The translations under genes were made by a program, and so were the position numbers. The notes under the pieces were generated by a model. The model was not told the DNA's origin, searched no databases, and saw only the letters and a program-made list of their open reading frames with translations. Below are positions 29,765 through 40,111 of a stretch of 64,000 bases of DNA, in pieces. Each line of letters begins with the position of its first letter. Within the stretch, counting starts at the first letter, position 1. The stretch is taken from the NCBI GenBank assembly GCA_964621445.1, contig CAZUNO010000006.1, positions 84,011 to 148,010 on the forward strand, written 5' to 3'. The stretch comes from CAZUNO01 sp964621445 [NCBI: Candidatus Hadarchaeota archaeon]. Lineage in GTDB: Archaea > CAYQAE01 > CAYVLA01.

Positions 29765-30502
29765 ATGGCCAATGAAGATGAAGAATCAAATAACGAAGAG
29801 GAAGAGTCAATAGAGGAGGCTGAAGAGGAAAAACCAGCCGAATCGGAGTCAGACTCAGAGGTAGAGGAGGAAACGGAGGACGAGCAGGAGCCTGAGGACA
29901 GGGTTAAATTGTTCGGCAGGTGGAATTTCCCGGAGGTTGGGGAAGTCGATCCGGGGCTCCAGAGGTATGTTTGCCTGGATCCTGTAATTATCCCCCATAC
30001 CGCTGGTAGGGCGGCCAATAAGCGCTTTGCAAAGTCAGATGTTAATATTGTGGAGCGTTTGGTCAATAAGTGCATGCGGTCGGGGACGGGAAGGAAGAAA
30101 ATCGCCGGTAAGTTCATTAGGAACAAGTACGGCTGCGGTAAGAAAGAGAGGTCCATCCGGAATCTCAGGGAGGCATTCGATATCATTGAGGAGAAAACGG
30201 ATACCAATCCGATCCAGATCCTCATCCAGGCGATAGAGAACTGTGCTCCCAGGGAGGAGACGACAACAATTTCCTACGGTGGAATTTCCTACCACAAGTC
30301 GGTGGATGTTTCACCCCAGAGAAGGGTGGATTTGGCCCTAAGAAATATCGCCCGGGGAACATCGGCGTCTGCATTTAAATCCAAGAGAAATCTGGCAGAA
30401 GCGTTGGCGGATGAGCTAGTCCTTGCAGCCAGGAATGACTCAAGTAGTCACGCCGTGGCGCGTAAGGAGGAGACCGAAAGGGTTGCCATGTCATCGAGGT
30501 GA
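29765..30502 (+). CDS. rps7: Ribosomal protein S7 with long acidic N-terminal extension
   Basis: Small-subunit head protein that nucleates 16S 3'-domain assembly. The conserved part begins about residue 47 (K-L-F-G-R-W-N-F-P-E-V), with N-I-V-E-R-L-V-N-K near 97 and R-R-V-D-L-A-L-R-N-I near 187. Before it lie about 46 residues of which more than half are Asp or Glu, with Ser between them. At 245 residues it is clearly longer than the usual archaeal S7 (about 195-215). The extension is translated from the only ATG with suitable position; no alternative start exists just before the conserved part. EF-2 follows by five bases. Confidence 0.95.
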   Translation: MANEDEESNNEEEESIEEAEEEKPAESESDSEVEEETEDEQEPEDRVKLFGRWNFPEVGEVDPGLQRYVCLDPVIIPHTAGRAANKRFAKSDVNIVERLVNKCMRSGTGRKKIAGKFIRNKYGCGKKERSIRNLREAFDIIEEKTDTNPIQILIQAIENCAPREETTTISYGGISYHKSVDVSPQRRVDLALRNIARGTSASAFKSKRNLAEALADELVLAARNDSSSHAVARKEETERVAMSSR

Positions 30503-30507
30503 CGTAA

Positions 30508-32703
30508 ATGGGAAAAAGAGAGGAAATGATGAACAAGATTGGAGAGCTTATGCGCCAGCGAGAGTATATCCGAAATATCGGAACTGTTGCTCATATAGAT
30601 CACGGTAAGACAACGCTAAGCGACAACCTGATTGCTGGAGCAGGGATGATTTCATCCGAACTGGCCGGAAGCCAGCTCTGGCTGGATTTTGACGAACAGG
30701 AACAGGCAAGAGGGATAACCATTGACGCTGCAAACGTTTCCATGGTCCATGAATTGGAGGATCAGGAGTACCTGATTAACCTGATAGATACCCCGGGTCA
30801 CGTTGACTTTGGAGGAGACGTTACCAGGGCCATGAGGGCCATAGACGGGGCCATAGTGGTGGTCTGTGCCGTTGAGGGCGTGATGCCCCAGACGGAGACG
30901 GTGATAAGACAGGCCATGAAGGAGCGGGTCAAGCCCATACTTTTCATCAATAAGGTCGACCGAATGGTAAAGGAGCTAAAGCTCGATCCCCAGGAGATGC
31001 AGAACCGTTTCATAAAGATAATCACCAAGGTAAACAAGCTCATCTCGGAGTTCGCGCCTGAGGGGCTTGAGGAAGAATGGAAGGTTAGTGTAAATGATGG
31101 AACCGTTTGCTTTGGCTCGGCTACCGGAAACTGGGCCATCAGCGTGCCCTATATGGAGAGGTCGGGCACCAGTTTCAAGGATATAATAGATGCCTGCCAG
31201 AATGACGTCCAGAACGAGCTAGCCGAAAACGCACCACTTCACGTCGTACTTCTCAACACCGTGGTTAGATTTCTTCCCGATCCTCTAACGGCACAGAAGA
31301 TGAGGATAGCGCATATCTGGAAGGGAGATGCCGAAAGCAAGATCGGACAGGACATGATCGAGGCCAATGCCGATGGGACCATGGCCATGGTTGTCACCCG
31401 GATACTCGTTGATCGACATGCGGGAGAGGTAGCCGTGGGCCGAATATTCAGTGGTTCCGTCAAACAGGGCCAGGAGATATGGATATGCGGGGTGAACAAG
31501 AAGGCCAGAATTCAGCAGGCAGCAGTATACCTGGGCCCTGAAAGGGTGAATATGCCCTCTATACCCGCAGGTAACATCCTTGCCCTGACCGGCGTGAAGG
31601 ATGCAATTGCCGGGGAAACCCTTTCCGGGGGCGATGGACCCGTAACGCCCTTCGAGGCCATAAAGCACCACTCCGAGCCGGTGGTGACGGTTGCCCTGGA
31701 GGCAAAGAATACCCAGGAGCTTCCGAAGCTCATAGAGGTCCTGAGGCAGATGGCAAAGGAGTACCCGGAGATAAAGGTGGAGATATCGGAGGAAACAGGA
31801 GAACACCTGCTTTCCGGACAGGGAGAGCTGCACCTGGAGGTCCTCATTCACAGAATTAGGACCGATAAAGGAGTGGATGTGGAGACCTCTGAACCCATTG
31901 TCATCTACCGGGAGACCATTGGCCAGAAGGCCGGGCCCATCGAGGGTCGATCTCCAAACAAGCATAACAGGTTCGAGATCGTGGTGGAACCCCTGGAGGC
32001 CGGGGTATACCAGGCTATCAAAGATGGGGACCTCCCTGAAGGGAGAATCCGCGGCCGATCACATGCCGCCGAGTTCCAGGAGGCAGGGCTGGAGAAGTCC
32101 GAGGCCCGCAGGGTCATCGACGTTTGCGGTGGAAATGTTCTCATAGATTCCACCCGAGGAATCACCTATCTGCCAGAGATAATCGAGCTGGTGATAGAGG
32201 CATTCGAGGAGGCAGTTGAAGCTGGACCCATGTCCAGGGAGACCGCCATAAGGCTCAAGGTCAAGCTGATGGACGCAAAGATACACGAGGACCCGGTGCA
32301 CAGGGGACCGGCCCAGGTCATCCCGGCGGTCAGGAGTGCGATATTTGCCTGTATACTGAGCGCGGGTGCCATATTGATGGAGCCAAAGCAGCTCGTTTAC
32401 ATCAACGTGCCCCAGCAGTTCATGGGTCAGGCCACGCAGGAGATCCAGAGCCGGCGGGGCCAGATCAGGGATATCGGACAGGATGACAACCAGATCATGA
32501 TAGAGTCCAAGGCCCCGGTCGCCGAGCTATTCGGTTTCTCGGGAGCAATAAGGTCAGCCACCGAGGGCAGAGCCCTGTGGACGACGGAGTTCACCGGCTT
32601 TGAGAAGGTCCCCGAGAACCTTCAGGAGGATTTGGTGCGCTCCATAAGGGCCAGGAAGGGCCTAAAGGAGAAGCTACCAACGGTCAGCGATTTCCTGACC
32701 TAG
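30508..32703 (+). CDS. fusA: Elongation factor 2 (aEF-2)
   Basis: Translocase GTPase, 731 residues. G1 A-H-I-D-H-G-K-T-T lies near residue 29, the switch R-G-I-T-I-D near 70, G3 D-T-P-G-H-V-D-F near 96 and G4 N-K-V-D near 148. The domain IV tip V-H-R-G-P-A-Q-V carries His598, the expected diphthamide site. No intein. It is the last gene of the S12-S7-EF2 string; a 236-base gap with a new promoter follows before EF-1A. Confidence 0.98.
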   Translation: MGKREEMMNKIGELMRQREYIRNIGTVAHIDHGKTTLSDNLIAGAGMISSELAGSQLWLDFDEQEQARGITIDAANVSMVHELEDQEYLINLIDTPGHVDFGGDVTRAMRAIDGAIVVVCAVEGVMPQTETVIRQAMKERVKPILFINKVDRMVKELKLDPQEMQNRFIKIITKVNKLISEFAPEGLEEEWKVSVNDGTVCFGSATGNWAISVPYMERSGTSFKDIIDACQNDVQNELAENAPLHVVLLNTVVRFLPDPLTAQKMRIAHIWKGDAESKIGQDMIEANADGTMAMVVTRILVDRHAGEVAVGRIFSGSVKQGQEIWICGVNKKARIQQAAVYLGPERVNMPSIPAGNILALTGVKDAIAGETLSGGDGPVTPFEAIKHHSEPVVTVALEAKNTQELPKLIEVLRQMAKEYPEIKVEISEETGEHLLSGQGELHLEVLIHRIRTDKGVDVETSEPIVIYRETIGQKAGPIEGRSPNKHNRFEIVVEPLEAGVYQAIKDGDLPEGRIRGRSHAAEFQEAGLEKSEARRVIDVCGGNVLIDSTRGITYLPEIIELVIEAFEEAVEAGPMSRETAIRLKVKLMDAKIHEDPVHRGPAQVIPAVRSAIFACILSAGAILMEPKQLVYINVPQQFMGQATQEIQSRRGQIRDIGQDDNQIMIESKAPVAELFGFSGAIRSATEGRALWTTEFTGFEKVPENLQEDLVRSIRARKGLKEKLPTVSDFLT

Positions 32704-32892
32704 ACGCCCGTTTGGATAGAGGCGGGTTAAGGATCACGGTGTAGTTACCCTGACTCTAATCCGCTCTCTTGCGAGTTCATAAACTACGGGAAAAGAGTTA
32801 TAACCGCTTTGGACCTTGATTGCTTAAGGTTGTCCTGCTCTAGTTTCGGCCGGGCAACGAAGCAAACTGGTCTATTCCGAGGAACTCCAAAT

Positions 32893-32904
32893 AAGATATT
32901 AATA
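32893..32904 (+). promoter_or_regulatory. TATA box for EF-1A
   Basis: AAGATATTAATA ends about 36 bases before ATG 32940, and GAGGTG (32929-32934) lies directly before that start. A further TATA-like AGAGTTATAA sits near 32795-32804, so two promoters are possible for the EF-1A-rps10 unit. Confidence 0.45.
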
Positions 32905-32939
32905 GGAATTGACCCTTTGCAACCAAGAGAGGTGTGGAA

Positions 32940-34208
32940 ATGCCCGAAAAACCGCATATAAACCTCGTAACGATAGGTCACGTTGACCATGGAAAGTCCA
33001 CAATGGTCGGTCATCTGATGGTCGAGCATGGGGACGTACCAGAACAGGTTATCAAGAAATTTGAAGATATGGGCGAGAAAGGAAAGACCTTCAAGTATGC
33101 ATGGATCATGGACAGGCTCAAAGAGGAGAGAGAAAGGGGCCTAACCATCGACCTGATGCATCAGAAGTTCGAGTCTAGCAAGAACTTCTTCACGGTCATA
33201 GACGCCCCTGGCCACCGGGATTTTGTCAAGAACATGATCACCGGTGCCAGCCAAGCAGATGCCACTGTTCTGGTCGTTGCTGCCGACGATGGTGTGATGA
33301 CCCAGACCCGAGAACACGCTGCCCTGGCCTTTACTCTGGGTGTACAGCAGGTAATCGTGTTGATTAACAAGATGGACAGAGTGGAGTATAAGCAGGATGT
33401 GTATGAGGAAGTTAAGGCCGATGTCAAGAAGCTATTGGCCAGCATAGGCTATGGCCCCAAGGCCGATCAGTTCCCATACATTCCCGCTTCCGCTTTCCAC
33501 GGCAAGAACCTGACTTCCAGGAGCAAAGAGATGAAATGGTACAAGGGCCCAATTCTCATGGAGGCCCTGGATACCATTGAACCCCCCAAGAAATCCACGG
33601 GGAAGCCCCTTCGTATACCGGTGCAGGACGTGTACACCATCACTGGTGTGGGAACCGTTCCCGTGGGAAGGGTGGAATCCGGAGTGCTTAAAGTTGGCAG
33701 CAAGGTCGTGTTCATGCCCTCAGATGTGACTGGAGAGGTCAAGTCCATCGAGGAGCACCATGAGAACATCCCTGAGGCCGAGCCCGGTGACAACATCGGC
33801 TTCAACGTGAGGGGATTAGGCCGAGGAGACATCCACAGAGGTGACGTGGTTGGTACCCCCGATAATCCACCCACCGTTGCCAAGGAGTTCATCGGTAAGG
33901 TAGTGGTGTTGGAGTACCCCACAGCCATCACCGCGGGTTACACCCCGGTGTTCCATTGCCATACCTCGCAGGTCGCAGTGACCTTCATTGAACTGATGCA
34001 GACCCTGGATCCCAAGACCGGAGAGCCCAAGGAGAAGAACCCGGCCACCATCAAGAAGGGAGACGTGGCCATCGTGAAGTTCAAGCCCACCAGGCCTTTG
34101 GTAATAGAATCGGCCAGCGATATTCCAGAGCTGAGCAGGTTCGCCATAAGGGATCAGGGGCAGACCATCGGAGCGGGTGTCTGTACCGAGATAACGGAGA
34201 AGGTCTAG
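32940..34208 (+). CDS. tuf: Elongation factor 1-alpha (aEF-1A)
   Basis: GTPase that delivers aminoacyl-tRNA, about 422 residues. G1 G-H-V-D-H-G-K-S-T is near residue 13, the switch R-G-L-T-I-D near 66, G3 D-A-P-G-H-R-D-F near 87, G4 N-K-M-D near 143, and domains 2 and 3 follow intact. GAGGTG just upstream favours ATG 32940 over the in-frame GTG at 32934. rps10 follows by 28 bases, the usual archaeal pairing. Confidence 0.98.
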   Translation: MPEKPHINLVTIGHVDHGKSTMVGHLMVEHGDVPEQVIKKFEDMGEKGKTFKYAWIMDRLKEERERGLTIDLMHQKFESSKNFFTVIDAPGHRDFVKNMITGASQADATVLVVAADDGVMTQTREHAALAFTLGVQQVIVLINKMDRVEYKQDVYEEVKADVKKLLASIGYGPKADQFPYIPASAFHGKNLTSRSKEMKWYKGPILMEALDTIEPPKKSTGKPLRIPVQDVYTITGVGTVPVGRVESGVLKVGSKVVFMPSDVTGEVKSIEEHHENIPEAEPGDNIGFNVRGLGRGDIHRGDVVGTPDNPPTVAKEFIGKVVVLEYPTAITAGYTPVFHCHTSQVAVTFIELMQTLDPKTGEPKEKNPATIKKGDVAIVKFKPTRPLVIESASDIPELSRFAIRDQGQTIGAGVCTEITEKV

Positions 34209-34236
34209 CCTTCTCTTCATTTTTTGAGGACAGTCG

Positions 34237-34548
34237 ATGCAAAAAGCGAGAATAAAGCTCATAGGTACGGATCCGAGCAAGCTTGATGACGTTTGCTCAC
34301 AGGTGAAACTCATCGCTGAGAGGACCGGCGTCAATATCTCAGGTCCCGTACCGCTGCCGACCCGGGAGCTTAAGATTCCAGTCAGAAAATCCCCCGACGG
34401 GAGGGGGACCGCTACTTGGGAAAACTGGACGATGAGGGTTCACCGGAGACTCATTGACATCGATGCCGATGAGAGGGTAATGCGGCAGATAATGCGAGTG
34501 AGGATGCCTGAAAGCGAGGTAAGCATAGAGATAGAGCTACTTGGGTAG
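34237..34548 (+). CDS. rps10: Ribosomal protein S10
   Basis: Small-subunit protein of 103 residues: [10 protein letters not shown] near the start, S-G-P-V-P-L-P-T-R near residue 35, the [13 protein letters not shown] block near 67 and V-S-I-E-I-E-L at the end. It follows EF-1A in the same unit. Two T-runs immediately downstream mark the end of the cluster. Confidence 0.96.
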   Translation: MQKARIKLIGTDPSKLDDVCSQVKLIAERTGVNISGPVPLPTRELKIPVRKSPDGRGTATWENWTMRVHRRLIDIDADERVMRQIMRVRMPESEVSIEIELLG

Positions 34549-34553
34549 CACGA

Positions 34554-34578
34554 TTTTTTAGTTGTACGCCCTTTTTTT
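34554..34578 (+). terminator. T-rich terminator after rps10
   Basis: Runs of six T (34554-34559) and seven T (34572-34578) directly follow the rps10 stop, the typical archaeal intrinsic termination signal. They separate the cluster from tRNA-Ser. Confidence 0.6.
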
Positions 34579-34599
34579 ATCACGGCCATTAGTGGCAAC

Positions 34600-34702
34600 G
34601 CCGGGGTGGCAGAGTGGTAATGCGCTGGACCCCGAGAGGCGGGGCGAACCTTGAGAGCCAGTGTCCCTTCGGGACACGGGGGTTCAAATCCTTCCCCCGG
34701 CG
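34600..34702 (+). tRNA. tRNA-Ser (UGA) with a 20-base intron in the anticodon stem
   Basis: A class II tRNA: acceptor GCCGGGG/CCCCGGC with G discriminator, long variable arm TGTCCC-TTC-GGGACA and T arm GGGGG/CCTTC. Read straight, the anticodon arm does not close; removing 20 bases after the CTGG of the stem (the piece beginning ACCCCGAG and ending GCGAA) restores a perfect CTGGC/GCCAG stem and the loop CTTGAGA, anticodon TGA, serine. The removed piece contains a CCCC/GGGG hairpin. The intron therefore lies between positions 30 and 31 (or 31/32 with an A-G mismatch), not at the canonical 37/38. A T5 run follows at 34705-34709. Confidence 0.88.
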
Positions 34703-34704
34703 CC

Positions 34705-34709
34705 TTTTT
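34705..34709 (+). terminator. Oligo-T terminator of tRNA-Ser
   Basis: A run of five T directly after the tRNA 3' end, as often seen behind archaeal tRNA genes. Confidence 0.4.
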
Positions 34710-34787
34710 ACCCGTATGATTTATTGGCGTGTATGGGTATTTTCTCCTAGATCTAGGGAGTAAGTGGGGAGAAAGGGTCGGATATCC

Positions 34788-35542
34788 ATGCACCCAAAGC
34801 AAGGGGTTGAAAAAAAGACCATCCCGGGCGATTATCGCTTGGCCCATTGGTGGGAGAGGGGAATAGCATTCATATTGGATTCTCTTATCGCGTTTTGGAT
34901 CTTCATGATATTGATTACTCTCCCTTTCCTTATAATGAATGGGAACTTCCTACACGAGGCCGGTGCATAGTGAGGAACCTCCTCCGGGACGTGGATTACC
35001 TTCCAACCATGTATTTCGTCGGCCTTTGGTCGATGATGTCCGATTCACTTGGAAGGAGAATCGGGGACAGGCTTGCAGGTACAATCGTCGTAAGGCAGAA
35101 AGAACGGGACATAGTTGTCTGGCCAATAGTAGTATTGATTCTCTCTTATGTATCATTCTCTCCCATTGTCCTAAGCCAATTATTAGGGCTTCAAGAACGT
35201 CCCAAGCATGCAAGAATCGAAGTAGATGTCCTGTCCTCTCTTCCCATCTTTATAGAGGATGACGATGAGGGATTCTCTGTTGTTCTCCAAATAAAGAATG
35301 TCGGAGATGCAGAAGCGGAAAGATGCATTGTCGATTTCTTGGCGTGTCCCGAATATGTACTACTTCCTTCCGATGAGGATCTGTTTGTTGGTGATATTCG
35401 ACCAGGGCAGTCCATAAAGACCGCGTTGGAACTCCGATTGAGATCGAAGCCAGATACAGAATTTGTGGTGGTTATACAGGTCATCTCGGAGGAGAAGGCA
35501 TCTCGAGGGATCAATATCCCTGTGTCACTCAGATCAGATTAA
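34788..35542 (+). pseudogene. RDD-family membrane protein gene with internal deletion and frameshift
   Basis: The first frame (ATG 34788 to TAG 34970) encodes a zone typical of RDD proteins: Y-R-L-A-H-W-W-E-R-G-I-A-F-I-L-D-S-L followed by a transmembrane helix. The second frame, open from about 34960 to 35542, resumes with R-N-L-L-R-D-V-D-Y-L-P ... L-G-R-R-I-G-D-R-L-A-G-T-I-V-V-R, the C-terminal RDD block. The middle of the domain (second helix and G-Q-T-L-G-K-R-type loop) is missing, so a deletion with change of frame occurred near 34960. A further helix and a beta-rich CARDB/NEW3-like domain (Q-I-K-N-V-G-D-A-E-A) follow. The function was probably a membrane transporter-like or stress protein; it is now broken. 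Confidence 0.65.
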
Positions 35543-35687
35543 AACCAGGATCTGACATTATCTAATGACTGTTCCTACCCAACCACCCCAAAAGTATTAC
35601 CCTCAAGAACACTTGAGCGGCAATTCTATGAATTGGGTTCCCAGGGCGGCTTAACCATTGAATTAGAGATTAAGGTAACCTTTTTGT

Positions 35688-38210
35688 TTGGCATTTATCT
35701 GGTTGTTTTTCAGGAGGTCTGGTCGCATTCCACAATCGGAAGGAGAATTCAATGTCAGGAATGGAAAACGTATAGTAATAATAGTGGGATCTGATGCAAC
35801 AGGGCTCGAGTCAAGGGCAGCGGAGATTTTAGAATCAAGAATCGAAAAACGTAGCAATGTTGAAGTCAGAATCGAGCCTCACACAAAGGCAGAGGATGCC
35901 ATCGGTTGGGCCGATGTTGTTTTCTCCGTGGGCAATAATTATATATCGAGTAAATTGATGGAGGATTACGGCGCCCAGCTACCGACCCTACCCAATTCGA
36001 ACAAGCAACACCCCGAGGGTTTCCTGGTTAGATCTGGGGTCAACGAAGGTAAACCAGCCATCGTCATTGTCGGGGTTGATGATAGAGGAACAATCTACGG
36101 CGTCGGTTATGTACTGAGAGAGATCGGCTACTACCCCGACCATATAGAGTTACCGAGCTTTGACGTACGGGAGAAACCCGCTTTTTGGCTGCGAGGAAGC
36201 GAAGCTACGGGTCCGGGAAGCTCGGCCAGGAAATTTGGTGATATCCGGCCCCAGACCGAGGAGGAGAGAAGGGAGATATTGGAGGATCTCCTACTTCTCG
36301 GCGTGAATATAATGCGTGATGACCCGGATGTCCTACGTTTATATGGGATGATGGTCTCTACCACGGCTGAGCGTCGAGCGGCAAACGAGATGCTGGGAGG
36401 ACCGGATGGAAGTCGGAGGGTTAAGGATGAATGGGCAGCGGACGAGGGTGTGAACAATAAACTGGCCTGCCCCTCGATACCCGAGGCCAGGAAGGCCCTG
36501 CTGAAATCCTTCGAGAAGGTTTTCAGCAAGGGGGTTCACCACGACGTGTTTTTCATAAAGTCCGGGGATCCCGGAGGGTGTCATTGCCCCAAATGCAGGC
36601 CTTGGGGCAAGACGTACATGGAGCTGGTAAGGGAGATCGCTGAGATACTTCATAGATATGATCCTGACTGCAAGGTGATAGCCACCAACCAGGATCTCAC
36701 CAATGAGGACAATCAGGCGCTATTCGATTACCTGAACGATCACGATTCGACCTGGTTGTATGCCATATCCTACGGACCCGGCTCAGATGAGATGCAGACC
36801 AGGGGCTTCTTCAGAGGACCCGTTAACCCCAGGTGGTTCGAATACGAGGGTTTTGGTCGACTGGGCAATTTTGTAAAGCATATGCATCACCAGTTACCGA
36901 GAGACACCCATATCTCCCTATTTTCGGATATCACCCACTGGATGCAGGCCCAGTACGGGATCAAGAAGCCAGATCCGGCCCTTTCCGCGGTCTTCGGCCG
37001 CCGCACGTGGAATGCCCGTCCGAAAAGGCTCCATAGGATAAGCCGGGAAACCTTCCGTTACGCGGTAGGTGAGATGCCCTACAGCGAGGGCATGCATGAC
37101 GATTTCAACAAGTGGTTCTGGGCTCGATTGCTCTGGGACCCCGACCAGTCGGCGGAGGAGATAACCAGGGAGTACTGCCGATACTGGTTTGGTGACGATG
37201 CCCAGGACGAGATGACCGAGGTCATAATGCTAATGGAGCAGACGCTGGAGAACGCCGTACGCGGAAATACCGGAATATCCAAAGCAGTGGAATTGATTCG
37301 GTCGGCACGTGAGAAGATCCCCCAAAATCTGATGGAGCACGATTGGCGGTATCGGATAATAGCCCAGAAGGCACTGATAGATCGCTATATTCAACTGGAG
37401 CTCGAAAGAGGGGATGAACTGAAAAGCAAGGCCCGGGCCCTGATTGAGGACGCTCTAAAATCAGATGATCCTCGGTCCAGGATCGAGGAGGCCTTAGAGA
37501 TTCTTGAAAGCACTAGGATAACTTCGCGGATGCGGGAAATAAGGGAGGAGGCCCTGGCTATCGGGGAGGAGTCAAACCAGATAATTGGTTACAGGGTACC
37601 CGCGTGCTTCACGGTGGTAAATTGGGACCTCACCGAGATCGACTGGTGGATAAAGACCTTGAAGGAAGGCCTCTCCACCGGGAACCAAGAGGAGATGGTG
37701 AATTCGATCAATATGGTGCTTGAATACGAAAATCCTGGAAAGGGTGGCAGGCACGATCAATTGGGATGGTTCGACAGACCGGAGACCTTGGAATGCAAAG
37801 GATTGCGTTGGATGCTCTATCCCTTCCAGGGCCCGGCCAGGCTTTCCCATTTTGGCCTGGCATACCCCGACCCCGTGAAAAGCGATAGGATCACTCTGGT
37901 TTATGATGGTCTGGAAAAGGACGTTCAGTACAGGCTTAGGGCTCTGGCCAGGGTGCACACCAAGGGATGTAGACCCCACGAGGAAAAGGACGAGGCCGAA
38001 GCCTCGATCAGGATCAATGGAAAAACGATATGTGATGGTTTGAGGATCAGGGGCGAACTTGAGTTGCATGAGATGGATATACCCAAGGAGCTTACCGAAA
38101 ATGGAGAGGTAAGAATCCAGTTTGTAACCGATTCAGGTCCCCCGGCCATGGCAGGGATGTGCGATTTCTGGATAATGGAAAAGGAGAACGTGCCCTGGAC
38201 CTCCTCCTGA
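35688..38210 (+). CDS. Glycosidase-like protein with GH20/GH67-type N-terminal and DUF4838-like domains
   Basis: An 840-residue protein. Residues about 25-150 form the alpha/beta domain seen before alpha-glucuronidase and hexosaminidase barrels (I-V-I-I-V-G-S-D ... D-R-G-T-I-Y-G-V-G-Y-V-L-R-E-I-G-Y). A TIM-barrel-like part follows with the phrase G-D-P-G-G-C-H-C-P-K-C, a Cys cluster also found in DUF4838-type proteins, and W-L-Y-A-I-S-Y. A helical region and a C-terminal beta-sandwich close it. It probably attacks uronic-acid or amino-sugar glycans, but no catalytic pair is certain. The first 20 residues look non-native and the start (TTG 35688 or 35700) is doubtful. No signal peptide is visible. 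Confidence 0.65.
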   Translation: MAFIWLFFRRSGRIPQSEGEFNVRNGKRIVIIVGSDATGLESRAAEILESRIEKRSNVEVRIEPHTKAEDAIGWADVVFSVGNNYISSKLMEDYGAQLPTLPNSNKQHPEGFLVRSGVNEGKPAIVIVGVDDRGTIYGVGYVLREIGYYPDHIELPSFDVREKPAFWLRGSEATGPGSSARKFGDIRPQTEEERREILEDLLLLGVNIMRDDPDVLRLYGMMVSTTAERRAANEMLGGPDGSRRVKDEWAADEGVNNKLACPSIPEARKALLKSFEKVFSKGVHHDVFFIKSGDPGGCHCPKCRPWGKTYMELVREIAEILHRYDPDCKVIATNQDLTNEDNQALFDYLNDHDSTWLYAISYGPGSDEMQTRGFFRGPVNPRWFEYEGFGRLGNFVKHMHHQLPRDTHISLFSDITHWMQAQYGIKKPDPALSAVFGRRTWNARPKRLHRISRETFRYAVGEMPYSEGMHDDFNKWFWARLLWDPDQSAEEITREYCRYWFGDDAQDEMTEVIMLMEQTLENAVRGNTGISKAVELIRSAREKIPQNLMEHDWRYRIIAQKALIDRYIQLELERGDELKSKARALIEDALKSDDPRSRIEEALEILESTRITSRMREIREEALAIGEESNQIIGYRVPACFTVVNWDLTEIDWWIKTLKEGLSTGNQEEMVNSINMVLEYENPGKGGRHDQLGWFDRPETLECKGLRWMLYPFQGPARLSHFGLAYPDPVKSDRITLVYDGLEKDVQYRLRALARVHTKGCRPHEEKDEAEASIRINGKTICDGLRIRGELELHEMDIPKELTENGEVRIQFVTDSGPPAMAGMCDFWIMEKENVPWTSS

Positions 38211-38269
38211 TTGCCCTGTTCTCCCTACCCTCGCTTTCCCGGATCAGATCCTACTGTGAATGGATATCC

Positions 38270-40111
38270 TTATCTCACGGTGGAAATGGTGGAGACCTGT
38301 CCGTATCTCACCCTGCTACTGGCTACGCTGTGCCAGATGTTAACCGTTCTCTCCTCGAATTGCTCGATTTCGGAGATTTCTCCAGAGAGAAAGCCCTCTA
38401 GCTTCTTTTCCATATGGCGGAGGCGGACGAGTTGGCCACCGTAACGGGCCTGGAGGACCTCGAGGCCAAATGGCTTGCGCTCCTCCTGCCATATTTCGGT
38501 GTGAGCATCCTTCAATCTCGTCATGGCCTCCACGAGTCCTGGTATTCCTTCGGATATGGATCGAAGGAGCTCCGTATCTCCTTTGAGGTAGGCCTTCCTT
38601 GCTTTATTGTGAAGGTCGGCCTTCAATCTGAGGACCTCCGAAAGATCTCTGGCATATTGAAAAAGAGCCCCATCATCCGAGGATGCCTTTGTGGATGAAA
38701 ACTCGATGTCCTTACCGATCTTTTCGAAATGCGCTTCCAGGGAGTCGTTTTCATAATGTCTTGCGTAGATGCCGAGTAGAGGGTCATCCCATAGTATTCC
38801 CTTGCTGATATTGGCGAAGGACTCTATGCTTTCCCGTTCCCTTCCCGGGTAATGATCGAGACGAGAGGGCAGCGAGTAGGTTTCCAGTGGTGTACCGCAT
38901 ATTGCTTGTACCAAATTTGCGGTATCCTGGTTTACCAGCTGGGAGTGCCAACAATCCTCGGCGAACTGGCCCAGGGCGGGATAGTTTGAGGCGAATGGAG
39001 CCTCGTGCCCGTCATCTCCCCACATGGTCATCAGGGCCTCCTGGACACCCTTCGACCTGGAAACCTCCATGAAGCGGGGTGCAGTGGCATCTGCCATGGA
39101 CTGTGAACCCCAAAGTCGACCCCAGCTCCAAAGTCCAGGGGCAACTAGGGGATTGAAGCCCATCTCTCGGTACTTGTTTATGGTATCTCTGTAATATTTC
39201 TGGTCATGTATTCGATAGGTCCAGAAAACCATCTTCATGTTCTCGGGCAACCTCTCGGTTTGAGATTGATCGAAGGACTGGGTGCCACTCATACCAATCA
39301 CTATGTCCCCCCACATCATGGGGTCCAGGCCCATGCTTTCGCACAGATCGGAGAGCCAGTTCAGATGATCAAGGTATGCCTCCCTGGGGTCGATGGGTTC
39401 ATTAGGTATGAACGCCCGGCCCGTGCTCAGTCCCCTGGTCTCGTCTAGTCCCAGATGGATACGCTTGCTTGAATAGGGGGCCACAGCGTTTTCTATGAGC
39501 TTCTCAAGCAGGGAGTACGTCTCCTCGGTCTTTAGATTTAGCACGTTTTCTGTATCTCGTAGGTGGGCGTAATTTGGATGGGAGAGTATCTCTCTAAGGT
39601 GGCCTAGCGTTTGAATGCATGGAAACATCTCGATACCGAGTTCTCGGGCGTAACGGTCCAGTTCTTCTAGCTCGGAATGGGTGTATTTACCTCTCATATA
39701 TCCAATTTCAGGATGTTCCTTAACCTCATAGGTGTCCTCGGTGTATAGGCAGAGGGCGTTATATCCGAAAAGCGCGAGCTTGAGCATGATCTCCTTAATT
39801 TTCTCCGGTTTCATCACCGCGTTTCTGGAGTTGTCAATCATTAAACCCCGGAACTTCATTTCCGGTTCTTCCGAGAGTTCATCCGGCCTCCGGGTTATCC
39901 ATTGGCCCAGCGATCTCATCAGGTCGGATTTGGTCCCGTGGCTAATTTTGCAGGTCCCGTTTTCGGCTGATAGATCATAGCCGGGCTTACTCCACTCTTC
40001 GGTCACCGTTTTCAATCCTTTCTCGTGGTTAAAGGCATTGGGATAGGCCTCTACCAGAGCGGTGAAGACCTCGGACTTGGGTAATCTCAACATCTCTTCT
40101 TTTCTCGGCAC
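38270..40111 (-). CDS. GH20-like beta-N-acetylhexosaminidase family protein
   Basis: The 613-residue protein has the GH20 barrel: F-R-G-L-M-I-D-N-S-R-N-A near residue 88, L-C-L-Y-T-E-D-T-Y near 120, Q-T-L-G-H-L near 166 and the catalytic pair in H-L-G-L-D-E-T-R-G near 218-226, followed by M-M-W-G-D-I near 267 and the W-S-W-G-R-L-W-G-S aromatic pocket near 328. Family enzymes release terminal amino sugars by substrate-assisted catalysis. The N-terminal accessory domain is shortened to about 85 residues and no signal peptide is seen. It converges on the DUF4838-like gene, suggesting one glycan-breakdown locus. Confidence 0.8.
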   Translation of the reverse strand: MPRKEEMLRLPKSEVFTALVEAYPNAFNHEKGLKTVTEEWSKPGYDLSAENGTCKISHGTKSDLMRSLGQWITRRPDELSEEPEMKFRGLMIDNSRNAVMKPEKIKEIMLKLALFGYNALCLYTEDTYEVKEHPEIGYMRGKYTHSELEELDRYARELGIEMFPCIQTLGHLREILSHPNYAHLRDTENVLNLKTEETYSLLEKLIENAVAPYSSKRIHLGLDETRGLSTGRAFIPNEPIDPREAYLDHLNWLSDLCESMGLDPMMWGDIVIGMSGTQSFDQSQTERLPENMKMVFWTYRIHDQKYYRDTINKYREMGFNPLVAPGLWSWGRLWGSQSMADATAPRFMEVSRSKGVQEALMTMWGDDGHEAPFASNYPALGQFAEDCWHSQLVNQDTANLVQAICGTPLETYSLPSRLDHYPGRERESIESFANISKGILWDDPLLGIYARHYENDSLEAHFEKIGKDIEFSSTKASSDDGALFQYARDLSEVLRLKADLHNKARKAYLKGDTELLRSISEGIPGLVEAMTRLKDAHTEIWQEERKPFGLEVLQARYGGQLVRLRHMEKKLEGFLSGEISEIEQFEERTVNIWHSVASSRVRYGQVSTISTVR

